DNA of 64,000 bases from Simplicispira hankyongi (GTDB lineage: Bacteria; Pseudomonadota; Gammaproteobacteria; Burkholderiales; Burkholderiaceae_C): NCBI RefSeq assembly GCF_003570885.1, contig NZ_QXJC01000005.1, positions 62,001 to 126,000 of the forward strand, in the 5' to 3' direction. The position numbers and the translations under genes are program-made. Positions within the stretch are counted from its first letter, which is position 1, and every line of letters starts with the position of its first letter. This document shows positions 6,951 through 15,917 of the stretch, piece by piece. The notes under the pieces are model-generated. The model did no database searches. It was not told the DNA's origin and saw only the letters and a list, made by a program, of their open reading frames with translations.

Positions 6951-9580
6951 GGGATCAGCAAACCGAAGGACTTGAGCGCCAGGAAGAGCGCTGCGCCGAT
7001 CAGCAGGTTCTTGAAGCCCACGTAGCTGAGCATGTCCATGACGCCCGCCACACGGTAGTGGTCGCGCCACCATGGGCCGTCCTTGACGTAGCGCCGGCCC
7101 GAGAGGCGGATCAGCACTTCGTACACGCTCCAGCCAAACCACCAGCCAATGATGGCGCCCGACGACAAGGTGCCCATGGCCGTCATGATCCAGGCGACGG
7201 TGGCAGCAATGGCCAGCGAGAAGCCTGCCACCTGCAGCGCGCGCTGGCTGTGCCAGCCTTCGCTGCTCCAGGGCCAGAGGTGGTCGCGCAGTTCCAGCCA
7301 CAACCATTCGAGCTTGCCGATGTCCACCTTGTGGGCGGGCAGTGTTGGATCGGTCGGCATACGCGGATCGGGACCGCCTACCGCCTTGGCGCTGATCTGT
7401 TCAGTGAAACTGGTGGCCGGGTAGATCGGGAAGAAGTAGCCATTGTCGCCAATCGGGGTCATCTCCAGACCGTCCTTCTCCCGGCGCTTGCGCTCTTTGG
7501 CCAGCGGTGGGCAGCCCTTGGTGTCGGTGTAGAGAATCATGCAATCCAGGCAGTGCAGGCACTCACGGTGGTCGATGCGGCCATCGGCGTCAATCGCCTG
7601 CGCGCCGCAGCCCACGGCGCAGGCTTTGCAACTGTTGCAGTCCTGCTTGCGCTTGAGGCCGAACCAGCGGAAGGTGCTGGGCATGGCAAGCGACGCGCCC
7701 AGCGGGCAAATGTACTTGCAGTACGGCCGCTCAATGAAGATCGACACGCCCAGAATAGCTGCCACAAACAGGCCGTAGGGCCAGGCACGGTTCATCACGC
7801 CGACCAGAAAAGTGGTTTTGAAAGGCTCGACCTCGGAGAGTTTTTCCGCCAGGCCCATGGAGAACATGGACACGGTCAGCAGGAAGAAGAAGATGGCGTA
7901 CTTGAGCCACTTCAGGCGGTCGTGCCATTTTTGCGGCAGCTTGGTCTGAAAGCGTCCCAGGCCGACGAAACGGGCGATCTTGTAGAGGGCCTCTTGCAGC
8001 GAGCCAAACGGACACATCCAACCGCAGAACAGGCCGCGTCCAAACAGGAACACGGTGGCGATGATGAAGATCCAGAACAGGAAAATGAACGGGTCGGAGA
8101 GGAACAGCGACCAGGTCCACTGGAACAGCAGCGCGTGGAACCAGGTCAGCACCTGGGTGATGGAGGGCTGCGCCATGGCACCAAAGCCGACGAAACCAAT
8201 GGACAGTGCCCATGCCGTGTATTTGAAGGCATTCACCGGCCACTTGTTCTTGTGCGTGGACAGGCGTGTCAGCCGCTCGCGCAGCGCATAGACCACGGTC
8301 ACGGCCACCAGCAGCACGACAAAAAGAATGATTTCAACGCCACGTGCCTTCCAGATGCGCACCCAAGGCGCCTGAGGCACATCCACCTTGGGGCGGCCGC
8401 CTTCGAGCATGGAGGCGGGCAGCCAGTAGGGCGAGTCGAAGCTGGTGAAGCTCTTGGCGCCGGTAGCACGATCAACGCGGTTGCCCAGAAGGCTCAGCTT
8501 CCAGGGATAGGCATCCGAAAACGCCTTCGAGCGGATGATGAAAATGGCCGATTCGTTGAACCGGGGTGCGCCCGCGGCTTCCACACCATACAGGTTGAGG
8601 TAATCGAGGTCGCGGAAGGTAAACGAATCGGCGTCCTGCTTGACCTGCACGCGGTCGTACAGCCCGCCGCGCACGAAACCCGAGCCTTTGAACGATTCGC
8701 GCCCCGCAGTGCGGATGATGAAGATGGCGTGCTCGCCTTCCTTGAGCTGGAGTTTTAAGCTGTCCCAACTGGTGGCGCCCAGCACGCTCTTGCCGATATC
8801 GGGCTGGCTCAGATCGCCAAACCACAGTTCGATGAAAGGGTCGGCGCTGCGGTCCAGGCCCAGTTGCTCGGGCATGACACGCAGATGCTGAACCGCACCG
8901 CGCCCCACCAGCTCGTCCCAGGTGAGGGCCTCGCCCGTCACCTTGTAATGTGCCGGCTCGCGTACCGTTGGCGCAATGATGCCGACCTCGCGCGCCACGG
9001 TCGACCCCGAGGTCATCATGACCTGGTTTTGCGCGATCACCGTCACCGTGGCGCCAGAAATGGCGTCCAGGCCCACGACGCCTTCGTCGGGGCGGGACTG
9101 GCCGATTTCAAGTTTTTCGGCAACCGATTTGCCGATGTACTGGTTGTTGAAATTGATCAGGGCAGATTCTGGAATGCCCAGCAACAAGATGGGCTCTGAG
9201 TGCTTGAGCACCTTCACACCAACGAAGTGGCCTATCTTGTCCATCCCGATCAGCGTGACCACGGGCTTGCCTGAATAGGCGGGTGTGTCGGTGATGTCGG
9301 TCGAGAGCATCACATAGCCGAGCAGCTTCCCGTCTTTGCCGGCCTTGTCGTAGGCCTCGACATAGGGCGGCTGGCCCTTGCGCTCAGAAAAATAGGTGGC
9401 GCCCGGGAATACGTCCTTGCAAGGCAGCAGGGCGCACATATCTTTCGCGGTGGCAAGTCCAGCGGGCAATTCGGCCTCGTAGGTCCCTGATGCCGCCCGC
9501 GCGCCTGGTGCAAATGCACTCAGCAGCAGGGCCAGCGCGAGCCAAAGGGTCGCCATGAAACGGGGTTTGGGCAGAAGCAT
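6947..9580 (-). CDS. nosR: NosR, flavin/iron-sulfur membrane protein for N2O reduction
   Basis: Polytopic membrane protein of 877 residues needed for nosZ expression and electron delivery to NosZ. Signal segment, then a periplasmic FMN-binding domain with the flavinylation motif DAISGAT (about residues 172-178), then several membrane helices carrying cysteine motifs (CGWMCPFGSL, CKYICPLGAS) and a cytoplasmic ferredoxin-like part with CNSCKACAVGC and CLHCLDC. The ATG at 9580 is preferred to 9613 because the first residues from 9613 would be encoded by the hairpin of the nosZ terminator. The protein is longer than the roughly 720-750 residues I expect: some 170 residues with extra hydrophobic spans follow the last cysteine cluster. 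Confidence 0.93.
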   Translation of the reverse strand: MLLPKPRFMATLWLALALLLSAFAPGARAASGTYEAELPAGLATAKDMCALLPCKDVFPGATYFSERKGQPPYVEAYDKAGKDGKLLGYVMLSTDITDTPAYSGKPVVTLIGMDKIGHFVGVKVLKHSEPILLLGIPESALINFNNQYIGKSVAEKLEIGQSRPDEGVVGLDAISGATVTVIAQNQVMMTSGSTVAREVGIIAPTVREPAHYKVTGEALTWDELVGRGAVQHLRVMPEQLGLDRSADPFIELWFGDLSQPDIGKSVLGATSWDSLKLQLKEGEHAIFIIRTAGRESFKGSGFVRGGLYDRVQVKQDADSFTFRDLDYLNLYGVEAAGAPRFNESAIFIIRSKAFSDAYPWKLSLLGNRVDRATGAKSFTSFDSPYWLPASMLEGGRPKVDVPQAPWVRIWKARGVEIILFVVLLVAVTVVYALRERLTRLSTHKNKWPVNAFKYTAWALSIGFVGFGAMAQPSITQVLTWFHALLFQWTWSLFLSDPFIFLFWIFIIATVFLFGRGLFCGWMCPFGSLQEALYKIARFVGLGRFQTKLPQKWHDRLKWLKYAIFFFLLTVSMFSMGLAEKLSEVEPFKTTFLVGVMNRAWPYGLFVAAILGVSIFIERPYCKYICPLGASLAMPSTFRWFGLKRKQDCNSCKACAVGCGAQAIDADGRIDHRECLHCLDCMILYTDTKGCPPLAKERKRREKDGLEMTPIGDNGYFFPIYPATSFTEQISAKAVGGPDPRMPTDPTLPAHKVDIGKLEWLWLELRDHLWPWSSEGWHSQRALQVAGFSLAIAATVAWIMTAMGTLSSGAIIGWWFGWSVYEVLIRLSGRRYVKDGPWWRDHYRVAGVMDMLSYVGFKNLLIGAALFLALKSFGLLIP

Positions 9581-9593
9581 CAGGAGTCCAGAG

Positions 9594-9633
9594 AAAAAAA
9601 AGGGGCAGCGCATTCCAGGGACCGCGCTGCCCC
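9594..9633 (-). terminator. Intrinsic terminator between nosZ and nosR
   Basis: On the minus strand a perfect 10-base GC-rich stem (arms 9624-9633 and 9602-9611, 12-base loop) is followed by eight T residues (9601-9594). It lies 13 bases after the nosZ stop and 14 bases before the nosR start, so it should uncouple or attenuate nosRDFYL from nosZ. Confidence 0.88.
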
Positions 9634-9645
9634 CTACGGGGCCGG

Positions 9646-11589
9646 TCAGGCCTCAACCATCATGCGCGAACGCATTTCGAGGTGCAGTGCGTGGCAGAAG
9701 TTGGTGCAATAGCACCAGTACACGCCTGGCTTGTCCGCAATGAAGGTGACCGATTTGGTCTCTTGCGGATTGACGATGAAGTTGATGTCGTACTTCGGAA
9801 TAGCGAAACCGTGCGTCAAATCTTCCACCTTGTCGAGGTTGGTCAGGATGATGGTCACCTCATCGCCGCGCTTGACGGTCCACTCGCGCAGACCGAAGGT
9901 GGGTGCCTGGGACGTCAGGTACACGGTGACCTTCTTGCCCTTGCGTTCCACGCGGCAGTCCTTCGCATCCTTGGTGGCGTTCGGGAACTCGTTGATGTCA
10001 TACACCTGGCGCGTGCGGATCAGGTTGCGCGGGATGATGATGGAGTCGTGCGGCTCGGAATACACCGAGTGGTCGGCCACCAGCTTCATCTTGTCGCCAC
10101 TGATATCGATCAATTGCGCCGTCTCGGGGTGCAGCGGGCCCACGGGCAGGAAGCGGTCCTTGGAGAACTTGTTGTCCGACAGGAAGTACTTGCCGTCGGC
10201 GTCCTTGGTTTCCCCCATGGAGGTGAAACCGTGGCCAGGCTGGTACTGCACGTCCAGGCGGTCGACCACCGGTTTGGCCGACTTGTCGCCAGCGTAGGAT
10301 TTGATGGCGGCCTCCACGTTCCACTTGACGATCTGGCTGTCCAGGAACAGCGTGGTGTAGGCATTGCCGCGACCGTCAAAGCCGGTGTGCAGTGGGCCCA
10401 GGCCGATTTCAGGCTCGGCCACCACGGTCTCGCGCTCGGTCTTGAGTTCGCCATCGAACCACTTGAGCACACGCTCGTGCTCGATCAGCGTGGCGGTGGG
10501 CGAGAGCTTGCCCGAGCAGGCGTAGTACTTGCCGTCGGGGCTGGCGTTCACGCCGTGCGGGTTCTTGGGCACGGGCACATAGCAGGTCAGCGCCGTCTTG
10601 GGGTCGGCATTGCTGGCCTTGCTGCCATCGACCACCGGCACCTTGGAGCCGCCGTAGGTCTTGAACTTGCCGGCCTTGATGGCAGCTTCGATGCGGGCAA
10701 TGTTGAAAAAGAGGCACGCATCCATTTCGGCGGACATCATGTCTTCGTAGTGCACGCCGTTCTCAGTGTTGTACTGGTTCGTGCAGGCCAGCTTGCCGTC
10801 GTAGGACGTGGCCACGAGGTCGCAGTTGCCGTCGACCACCACTTGCCAGCGCACTTCCATGGATTCGGAATCCACGCAGGTGAAAACCGAGCGGTAGGTG
10901 TCGATGGCATCCATGTGCTTGCCGTTGTTCTCCAGGGGAATGCCGAATTCGCCGCCACAGAACACGCGCGTCGTGTGGTTGATGGCTGGGTCGACCGGGT
11001 CGCGCTTGTCGGGGAAGGTGCCGTGGAAACCCTGCACCAGCGGCAGTTCGGTGATCTTGTCGGTTTCCATCGTATCCATGCGGATGCGCGCCAGGCGGCC
11101 GTGAATCTTGTCGTTGACGAAGAGGTACTTGCCGTCGTAGGTGCCATCCTTGTACGAGGGGTGCACGTGGTGCGTGTCGCCCGTGTGGTACTTCAGGCTG
11201 CCATCGGGCTTGGTGCCGATGATTTTCTTCGACTCATTGGTGATGCCCCAGCCCACCAGGCAATCGACGTTGAAGACGGGAATGCGCTTGAACAGGCGGC
11301 CGGACGGCAAGCCGTAGATGCGGCACTCACCCGAGTGACCGCCAGAGGAAAAAGAGTAGTACTCATCAAGCTGGCCGGGGGCCACTTCGTACTTGCCCAC
11401 CTCGGACGCAGCGTGTGCGGCAGGTGCCGCAGGTGCCGCGGTTGGGGCTGCTGGTGCTGCAGCACCGGTGGCAGGCTTGTCATTGCAGGCGGCTACGCCT
11501 GCTGTTAAGCCGGCCAGAGCGGCTGTATTGAGGAACTTGCGCCGGCCGATGCCTGCAATTTCGGGTTGGGTCACTTTTTTGTCGGTCAT
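9646..11589 (-). CDS. nosZ: Nitrous oxide reductase NosZ (Tat-exported)
   Basis: Terminal reductase of denitrification, N2O to N2, in the periplasm. 647 residues with a Tat signal (GRRKFLNTAALAGL) as in clade I enzymes. A seven-bladed propeller carrying the His ligands of the CuZ cluster (for example DTHHVHPSY and YSEPHDS) is followed by a cupredoxin domain whose CuA ligands are seen in CTNFCHALHLEM near the C-terminus. An Ala/Pro-rich linker (about residues 42-60) follows the signal peptide. It follows the CPLC-motif gene by three bases and is closed by an intrinsic terminator. It precedes nosR here, unlike the usual nosRZDFYL order. Confidence 0.97.
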   Translation of the reverse strand: MTDKKVTQPEIAGIGRRKFLNTAALAGLTAGVAACNDKPATGAAAPAAPTAAPAAPAAHAASEVGKYEVAPGQLDEYYSFSSGGHSGECRIYGLPSGRLFKRIPVFNVDCLVGWGITNESKKIIGTKPDGSLKYHTGDTHHVHPSYKDGTYDGKYLFVNDKIHGRLARIRMDTMETDKITELPLVQGFHGTFPDKRDPVDPAINHTTRVFCGGEFGIPLENNGKHMDAIDTYRSVFTCVDSESMEVRWQVVVDGNCDLVATSYDGKLACTNQYNTENGVHYEDMMSAEMDACLFFNIARIEAAIKAGKFKTYGGSKVPVVDGSKASNADPKTALTCYVPVPKNPHGVNASPDGKYYACSGKLSPTATLIEHERVLKWFDGELKTERETVVAEPEIGLGPLHTGFDGRGNAYTTLFLDSQIVKWNVEAAIKSYAGDKSAKPVVDRLDVQYQPGHGFTSMGETKDADGKYFLSDNKFSKDRFLPVGPLHPETAQLIDISGDKMKLVADHSVYSEPHDSIIIPRNLIRTRQVYDINEFPNATKDAKDCRVERKGKKVTVYLTSQAPTFGLREWTVKRGDEVTIILTNLDKVEDLTHGFAIPKYDINFIVNPQETKSVTFIADKPGVYWCYCTNFCHALHLEMRSRMMVEA

Positions 11590-11592
11590 GAT

Positions 11593-11967
11593 TCAGCTTT
11601 CTTTCAGGGTTGCCTCGGTAAAAAAAGGAGGGCCGCGACCGGGTGGGGGCGCGGCGGATTGGGTGATCGCGCTTCTCGGGCGCGGTGCGGCTGGCTGTTC
11701 GCTCACCAGGGTGGGCGTCGGTAGAGAGGCGATGGATGCGGGAGCAGGGCCGGCGGCGGGCAGGCACAAAGGGCAGTGGAGTGACGCCGCCGTAACGGGA
11801 AGGCCGTCGTCGCCCAGCACCAACAGCGTGACCCCGCCAGTGCCAGTACACACCAACTGCGTGCGGGTGGGATGAATGAGCGGGGCGGCCGTGGCTGCGC
11901 CCAGGGCGCAGAAGAAGCTGGCGAGCAGAACCTGGCGCAGCCAAGTCAGTGCCCTTAATGTTTTCAT
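11593..11967 (-). CDS. Small exported protein with CPLC motif, DUF2946-like
   Basis: 124-residue protein with an N-terminal signal segment (LRQVLLASFFCALGAATAAP), a TQLVCTGTGGVTLLVL strand and the motif HCPLCLP near residue 66, then a Pro/Ala/Ser-rich tail. The arrangement resembles DUF2946 family proteins, often found near copper or metal genes; that link is family knowledge, not proof. The paired cysteines could bind copper. Its stop lies three bases from the nosZ start, so the two are likely co-transcribed. No SD is visible before the ATG, and the predicted promoter would start RNA within a few bases of it. Confidence 0.65.
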   Translation of the reverse strand: MKTLRALTWLRQVLLASFFCALGAATAAPLIHPTRTQLVCTGTGGVTLLVLGDDGLPVTAASLHCPLCLPAAGPAPASIASLPTPTLVSEQPAAPRPRSAITQSAAPPPGRGPPFFTEATLKES

Positions 11968-12002
11968 GGGTAAAAAGTTTAGGCGTTTACCCTGGGTATC
12001 TA

Positions 12003-12016
12003 TTGATTGATGTCAA
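12003..12016. promoter_or_regulatory. FNR/Dnr-type binding site in the nosZ-cytochrome c divergent promoter
   Basis: TTGATTGATGTCAA matches TTGAT-N4-ATCAA with one mismatch. On the minus strand a -10-like TAAACT (11981-11976) is centred 31 bases from the box centre, as for a class II site near -41.5, which would drive the CPLC gene and nosZ. The box is nearly symmetric and could also act on the divergent cytochrome gene. Oxygen or nitric-oxide control through an Fnr/Dnr/NnrR protein is inferred. Confidence 0.75.
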
Positions 12017-12192
12017 GAGAATGCCGGAGTACTCTGGATTGTCACGTCTTGAGAGCGTTAAAGTCGGGGCTCTAGGAGAGCTTCGCGGCGCACGACGCCG
12101 GACGCGAACGGTATCCCGTATCAGGTATCAGTACTGGGGATTCCGAAATGGCTTAAAAGAAGCCTCCGTCGTTTTCACACAAGGACCCCCCC

Positions 12193-12654
12193 ATGAATTC
12201 CGCCTCCCGCTTTGCCGCTGTCGCCCTCTTATCCGTTTTCCTTGCCGCGTGCGGCGACAAGAAGCCTGAAGCCCCGGCCGCCGAGCCAGCCCCTGCGGCG
12301 GCACCGGCTCCTGCTCCCGCGGCAGAACCTGCACCCGCCGCAGCACCGGCGCCTGCCGCCGCCGCTGCACCTGACGCCGCCGCCGCTCCCGTGGCCGATG
12401 CGGCTCTGGGCAAGAGTGTTTTCAACAAGACTTGCTCCCTGTGCCATGCTTCAGGTGCCGGTGGCGCGCCCATCCCTGGCAAAAAGGATGAATGGGGCCC
12501 ACGCGTTGCCCAAGGCAAGGACACGCTCTACAAACACGCCATGGAAGGCTTTACCGGCGCCAAGGGCACGATGCCTCCGCGCGGTGGCAATCCCAAGCTG
12601 ACGGACGACGAAATCAAGGCCGCCGTCAATTACATGGCCGACCAGTCGGTCTGA
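12193..12654 (+). CDS. Lipoprotein cytochrome c (class I), possible NosZ electron donor
   Basis: 153-residue lipoprotein: lipobox LAAC at about residue 20, then a 50-residue linker made almost entirely of Ala, Pro and Glu, then a small cytochrome c domain with the haem motif CSLCH, WGPRVAQG, the likely axial Met in GTMPPRGG, and DDEIKAAVNYM at the C-terminus as in cytochrome c5. The long linker would let a tethered haem domain reach periplasmic partners. Being divergent from nosZ with a shared FNR-type box suggests a role in electron transfer to NosZ. AAGGA precedes the ATG. Confidence 0.88.
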   Translation: MNSASRFAAVALLSVFLAACGDKKPEAPAAEPAPAAAPAPAPAAEPAPAAAPAPAAAAAPDAAAAPVADAALGKSVFNKTCSLCHASGAGGAPIPGKKDEWGPRVAQGKDTLYKHAMEGFTGAKGTMPPRGGNPKLTDDEIKAAVNYMADQSV

Positions 12655-12665
12655 GGCTGCTGGCC

Positions 12666-13709
12666 ATGGACGACGCGCGCAAACCCGTGACCATGACGCG
12701 GCGGCGCGTCGTTATGGCCTTGCCTTTGCTTGGCGCCGCACAACTGGCGGGAGCCGGGGTGCTCCCGACTGCTGCACCGGCACTGCAGCGCAGCGCACGC
12801 GCCCTGATGGGCACACGCGTGGACATGGCGGTGGCATCTGCGGGCGCAGGCTCGCAGGATATTGACCGCGCCATGGATGCCGCCTGGGTCGAAATGGAGC
12901 GTCTGTCGCGCATGATGACGCGCTACGACGAGACCAGTGTGGTGAGCGCCATTACCCGCGCGGCGGGCAAGCATGCGGTTGCGGTACCGCCCGAAATGAT
13001 GGCGATATTGCGCGATGCGCAGGCGCTGTCGGTTGATACGCACGGTGCCTTCGACATCACCGTGGGCGCCTTGCGCGCCTGGAAGTTTGGTGAGCAGGCA
13101 CAGTTGCCTGATCCTGCGCTTATCGAAGCCGAGCGCCGGTTGGTCGGATACCGGGGCCTGAGCCTGGACGCCAGGGCTGGTACCGCGCAGCTGGCGCGCG
13201 CTGGCATGGCGCTCGATCTGGGAGGCATTGCCAAACTGCCCATTCTTTCCGCCGGCATGCAAGTGCTGCACGCGCACGGCGTGGACAACGCGCTGATCAA
13301 TGGGGGCGGCGACGTACTGCTTGCGGGCACGCACCATGGCAAACCCTGGCGTGTCGGCTTGCGTGATCCGCTCGCGCCCGAACGCATGCTGGGCGTGCTG
13401 GCGCTGCAAGGCCAAACCATCGTCGCATCCTCGGGTGACTACGAACGCTTCTTCATGGCCCAGGGCGAACGCCAGCACCACATTCTCGACCCGGCAACCG
13501 GGCGGCCTACCCACGGGCCCCATGGCATCAGCCTTCTGGCGCGCGATGTCTCCAGCGTCAACGGCCTGGGTGCTGCCATGATGGTGCTGGGCGGTGAACG
13601 TGCGCAGGCCTTGATTCAGCAGCGTCCGTTGGTGCAGGCCCTGATCATGCGCCACGACGGCTCGGTCTGGCGCACGCCAGGCATGGCGACTGCATTGCAA
13701 GCGGCCTGA
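12666..13709 (+). CDS. nosX: FAD:protein FMN transferase, ApbE/NosX type
   Basis: 347-residue ApbE-family enzyme that transfers FMN from FAD to a Thr in flavoprotein targets. Tat-like signal TRRRVVMALPLLG; ApbE core with MGTRVDMAVAS, DTHGAFDITVGAL, LDLGGIAK, NALINGGGDVLL, ERFFMAQGERQHHILDPATG and SSVNGLGAAMMVLG. Located in a nos cluster it is the NosX type, and the expected substrate is NosR, which shows the DAISGAT acceptor motif. The ATG at 12666 follows the cytochrome stop by 11 bases, so the two form one operon; longer in-frame starts lie inside the cytochrome gene. Confidence 0.92.
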   Translation: MDDARKPVTMTRRRVVMALPLLGAAQLAGAGVLPTAAPALQRSARALMGTRVDMAVASAGAGSQDIDRAMDAAWVEMERLSRMMTRYDETSVVSAITRAAGKHAVAVPPEMMAILRDAQALSVDTHGAFDITVGALRAWKFGEQAQLPDPALIEAERRLVGYRGLSLDARAGTAQLARAGMALDLGGIAKLPILSAGMQVLHAHGVDNALINGGGDVLLAGTHHGKPWRVGLRDPLAPERMLGVLALQGQTIVASSGDYERFFMAQGERQHHILDPATGRPTHGPHGISLLARDVSSVNGLGAAMMVLGGERAQALIQQRPLVQALIMRHDGSVWRTPGMATALQAA

Positions 13710-13772
13710 GTGGCGCCGCTAGCGACCCTGGCGCTTCGTGCGGTGCCAGGTGTCTGAACTCGTGGACACGTC

Positions 13773-14531
13773 TCAGACTTGCTGCACCAGAGCGACGTAT
13801 TCCTGAACAGGGACTTCTTCGGCCCGGCGCTGCACGTCAAAGCTGCCGGAAAAGCCGCGTGCATCGAGCCAGCGGCCCAAGGTGTGGCGCAGCAGTTTGC
13901 GCCGCTGGCTGAACGCAACTTGCACGCATTCTTCGAACACATCCAGAGGGAGTGCTGCCACGTCCTGCCGCGGCAGCATGCGCACCACGGCGCTGTTGAC
14001 GCGCGGTGGCGGATCAAAGCTCTCCGGCGGAACGAACAGCACATCCTCCATGGCATAACGCCATTGCAACACCACCGACAGACGGCCATAGGCACTGGTG
14101 GCCGGTGCCGCCACCATGCGGTCGATGACCTCCTTTTGCAGCATGAAGTGCTGGTCGGCAATGACGTCCACGTACTTGAGCAGGTGGAACAAAATGGGCG
14201 TGGAAATGTTGTAGGGCAGGTTGCCGACGACTCTCAATTTCGTAGCGTTAAGCGCTTGCGTCACCTGCGAAAAGTCCACTTTTAATACATCAGATTCAAT
14301 GACCTGCAACTGGCCGTGCTGGCGCAGCCGCGCCGCCAGGTCGCGGTCCAGTTCGATGACAGTGAGCCGTCCGAGGCGCTCGACCAGCGGCTGCGTCAAG
14401 GCCGCCAGGCCTGGCCCGATCTCGACCATCGGGTCGCCTGGATGTGGGGCGATGGCCGCGACGATGGCGTCGATGATTCCGCCGTCGGTCAGAAAGTGCT
14501 GGCCAAAGCGTTTGCGGGGGAGGTGCTTCAC
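13773..14531 (-). CDS. rsmA: 16S rRNA dimethyladenosine transferase RsmA (KsgA)
   Basis: 252 residues, dimethylating two adjacent adenines near the 3' end of 16S rRNA. N-terminal [12 protein letters not shown] motif [12 protein letters not shown], acidic motif [12 protein letters not shown] and the catalytic [10 protein letters not shown] are present. The start is GTG at 14531, overlapping the surA stop (GTGA), so it is coupled to surA in the lptD-surA-rsmA block. A stretch around 14225-14305 (residues about 76-102) uses unusual AT-rich codons (gta, tta, aaa, tct, aga) for this genome and contains AAGCGCTTAACGCTA, a weak resemblance to the interspersed repeat. Confidence 0.96.
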   Translation of the reverse strand: MKHLPRKRFGQHFLTDGGIIDAIVAAIAPHPGDPMVEIGPGLAALTQPLVERLGRLTVIELDRDLAARLRQHGQLQVIESDVLKVDFSQVTQALNATKLRVVGNLPYNISTPILFHLLKYVDVIADQHFMLQKEVIDRMVAAPATSAYGRLSVVLQWRYAMEDVLFVPPESFDPPPRVNSAVVRMLPRQDVAALPLDVFEECVQVAFSQRRKLLRHTLGRWLDARGFSGSFDVQRRAEEVPVQEYVALVQQV

Positions 14532-15895
14532 TGGGGCACGTCGCGGTATTCAACGTAGGCGCGTGCACGTTGCTCGCGCGCCCAGGTCGCATAGGCCTCT
14601 TCCATCTTCTTTTGGCGCACCGCCTCGCGTGCCGCTTCGCGCTGTTCGCGCGGTGTCAGCCGTTCTTCGCGGCGCTCGACCAGCTCAATCAGGTGCACGC
14701 CAAAGCGCGAGACCACCGGTTGGCTGATTTCGCCTGGCTTAAGGGCGTCGAGCGCGGCTTCAAACTCGGGCACATAGCGCCCAGGGGTGGACCAGCCAAG
14801 GTCGCCGCCCTGCTGCGCACTGCCATCCTGCGAATGCTCGCGTGCCAGCGACTCGAAGGTGGCGAGGCCAGCGACGATGCGCTTGCGGTAATCCGCCAGC
14901 TGTGCGGCGGCGGCGGCTTCGCTCAGTTGCGGGCCGGTACGCAACAGGATATGGCGTGCGTGGTTTTGCACCACGGTGGCTGTGGCGCTGGCACGGGTCT
15001 TCTCGATCACCTTGAGGATGTGAAATCCGGCGCCTGAGCGCACCGGGCCTGCAATGCCGCCGACGGGAAGTGCTGCTGCGGCTTTCAGGAACAGTTCGGG
15101 GTAGCGCTCGGCAGGGCGCAGGCCCATTTGCCCGCCTTGCGCCGCTTCCGGGGCGGCGGAGAACTCTTTGGCAAGAGCGGAAAAATCGTCCCCCTTGCGT
15201 GCGCGTTCGGCCACGCTGCGGGCACGCTCTTCGCGCTCGCTCACCACGGCGGAGCTGGCCCCCTCGGGAACGGCGATCAGGATGTTGGCGAGGTTGAGCT
15301 CCAGCCCGGCGGTCCCATTCTTGGGCTGCTGCTCGCGCAGGTACTGGTCGATGTCGAATTCACTTACCTTGATGCCTGAATTCACCTCACGCTCGCGCAG
15401 GCGCTGCAGCACCAGCTGGGTGCGCAGTTCGCTGCGAAATTGTGCCGGTGAAATGCCGTCGCCAGCGAGCTGGCGGTACATGGCATCTTTGGAGACATCG
15501 TTTTGCCGTGCCACGCTGGCTTCGGCCTGGTTGACGGCGAGATCGTCCACCGTAATGCCCGCCTCGCGTGCCAGTTGCAGTTGCACTTTCTCGAAGATCA
15601 GGCGTTCGAGCACTTCACGGTTCATGACACCGGCTGCTGGCACAGATGCGCCTTCGCTGATCAGCTGCTTGCGCAGGCGCTCGGTGCGATTGGCAAGCTC
15701 GTTGCGGGTGATCGGCTCGGAGTTGACCACGGCCACGATGTAGTCTGCCGCCTGCGGCTCATTGGCCTGGCGGTTGGCGGGAGGCGCTGTCGTGGCTGCT
15801 TGCGGCTTGGGAATGCGCACGCCCTGGGCGATGGCGGGTACGGCGAGCGCGGTGGCAAGGAGGGCCAGACCGGCAACGAGGACACGAGGATGCAT
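14528..15895 (-). CDS. surA: Periplasmic chaperone/peptidyl-prolyl isomerase SurA
   Basis: Periplasmic chaperone that escorts outer membrane proteins to the BAM complex, including LptD encoded just upstream. About 455 residues: signal peptide [22 protein letters not shown], a SurA N-domain ([35 protein letters not shown]), and two parvulin domains, the second with [27 protein letters not shown] and [15 protein letters not shown]. The ATG at 15895 is chosen because AAGG lies nine bases upstream and it begins the signal peptide; a GTG at 15913 would add six residues. The gene follows lptD by 22 bases. Confidence 0.94.
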   Translation of the reverse strand: MHPRVLVAGLALLATALAVPAIAQGVRIPKPQAATTAPPANRQANEPQAADYIVAVVNSEPITRNELANRTERLRKQLISEGASVPAAGVMNREVLERLIFEKVQLQLAREAGITVDDLAVNQAEASVARQNDVSKDAMYRQLAGDGISPAQFRSELRTQLVLQRLREREVNSGIKVSEFDIDQYLREQQPKNGTAGLELNLANILIAVPEGASSAVVSEREERARSVAERARKGDDFSALAKEFSAAPEAAQGGQMGLRPAERYPELFLKAAAALPVGGIAGPVRSGAGFHILKVIEKTRASATATVVQNHARHILLRTGPQLSEAAAAAQLADYRKRIVAGLATFESLAREHSQDGSAQQGGDLGWSTPGRYVPEFEAALDALKPGEISQPVVSRFGVHLIELVERREERLTPREQREAAREAVRQKKMEEAYATWAREQRARAYVEYRDVPQ

Positions 15896-15917
15896 GGGGC
15901 GGGCCTTAAACACGGGC

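Noticed and set aside
9581-9613. Upstream start for NosR at 9613
   Set aside because: These codons are the terminator hairpin and T-run of nosZ; the ATG at 9580 opens the signal segment.
9682-11508. Plus-strand open frame of 608 codons opposite nosZ
   Set aside because: Shadow of nosZ: no domain, no SD, and the opposite frame has Tat signal and copper ligands.
13710-13772. Hairpin CCTGGC/GCCAGG between apbE and rsmA
   Set aside because: Short stem without T run; may be a Rho-dependent end, but nothing supports a call.
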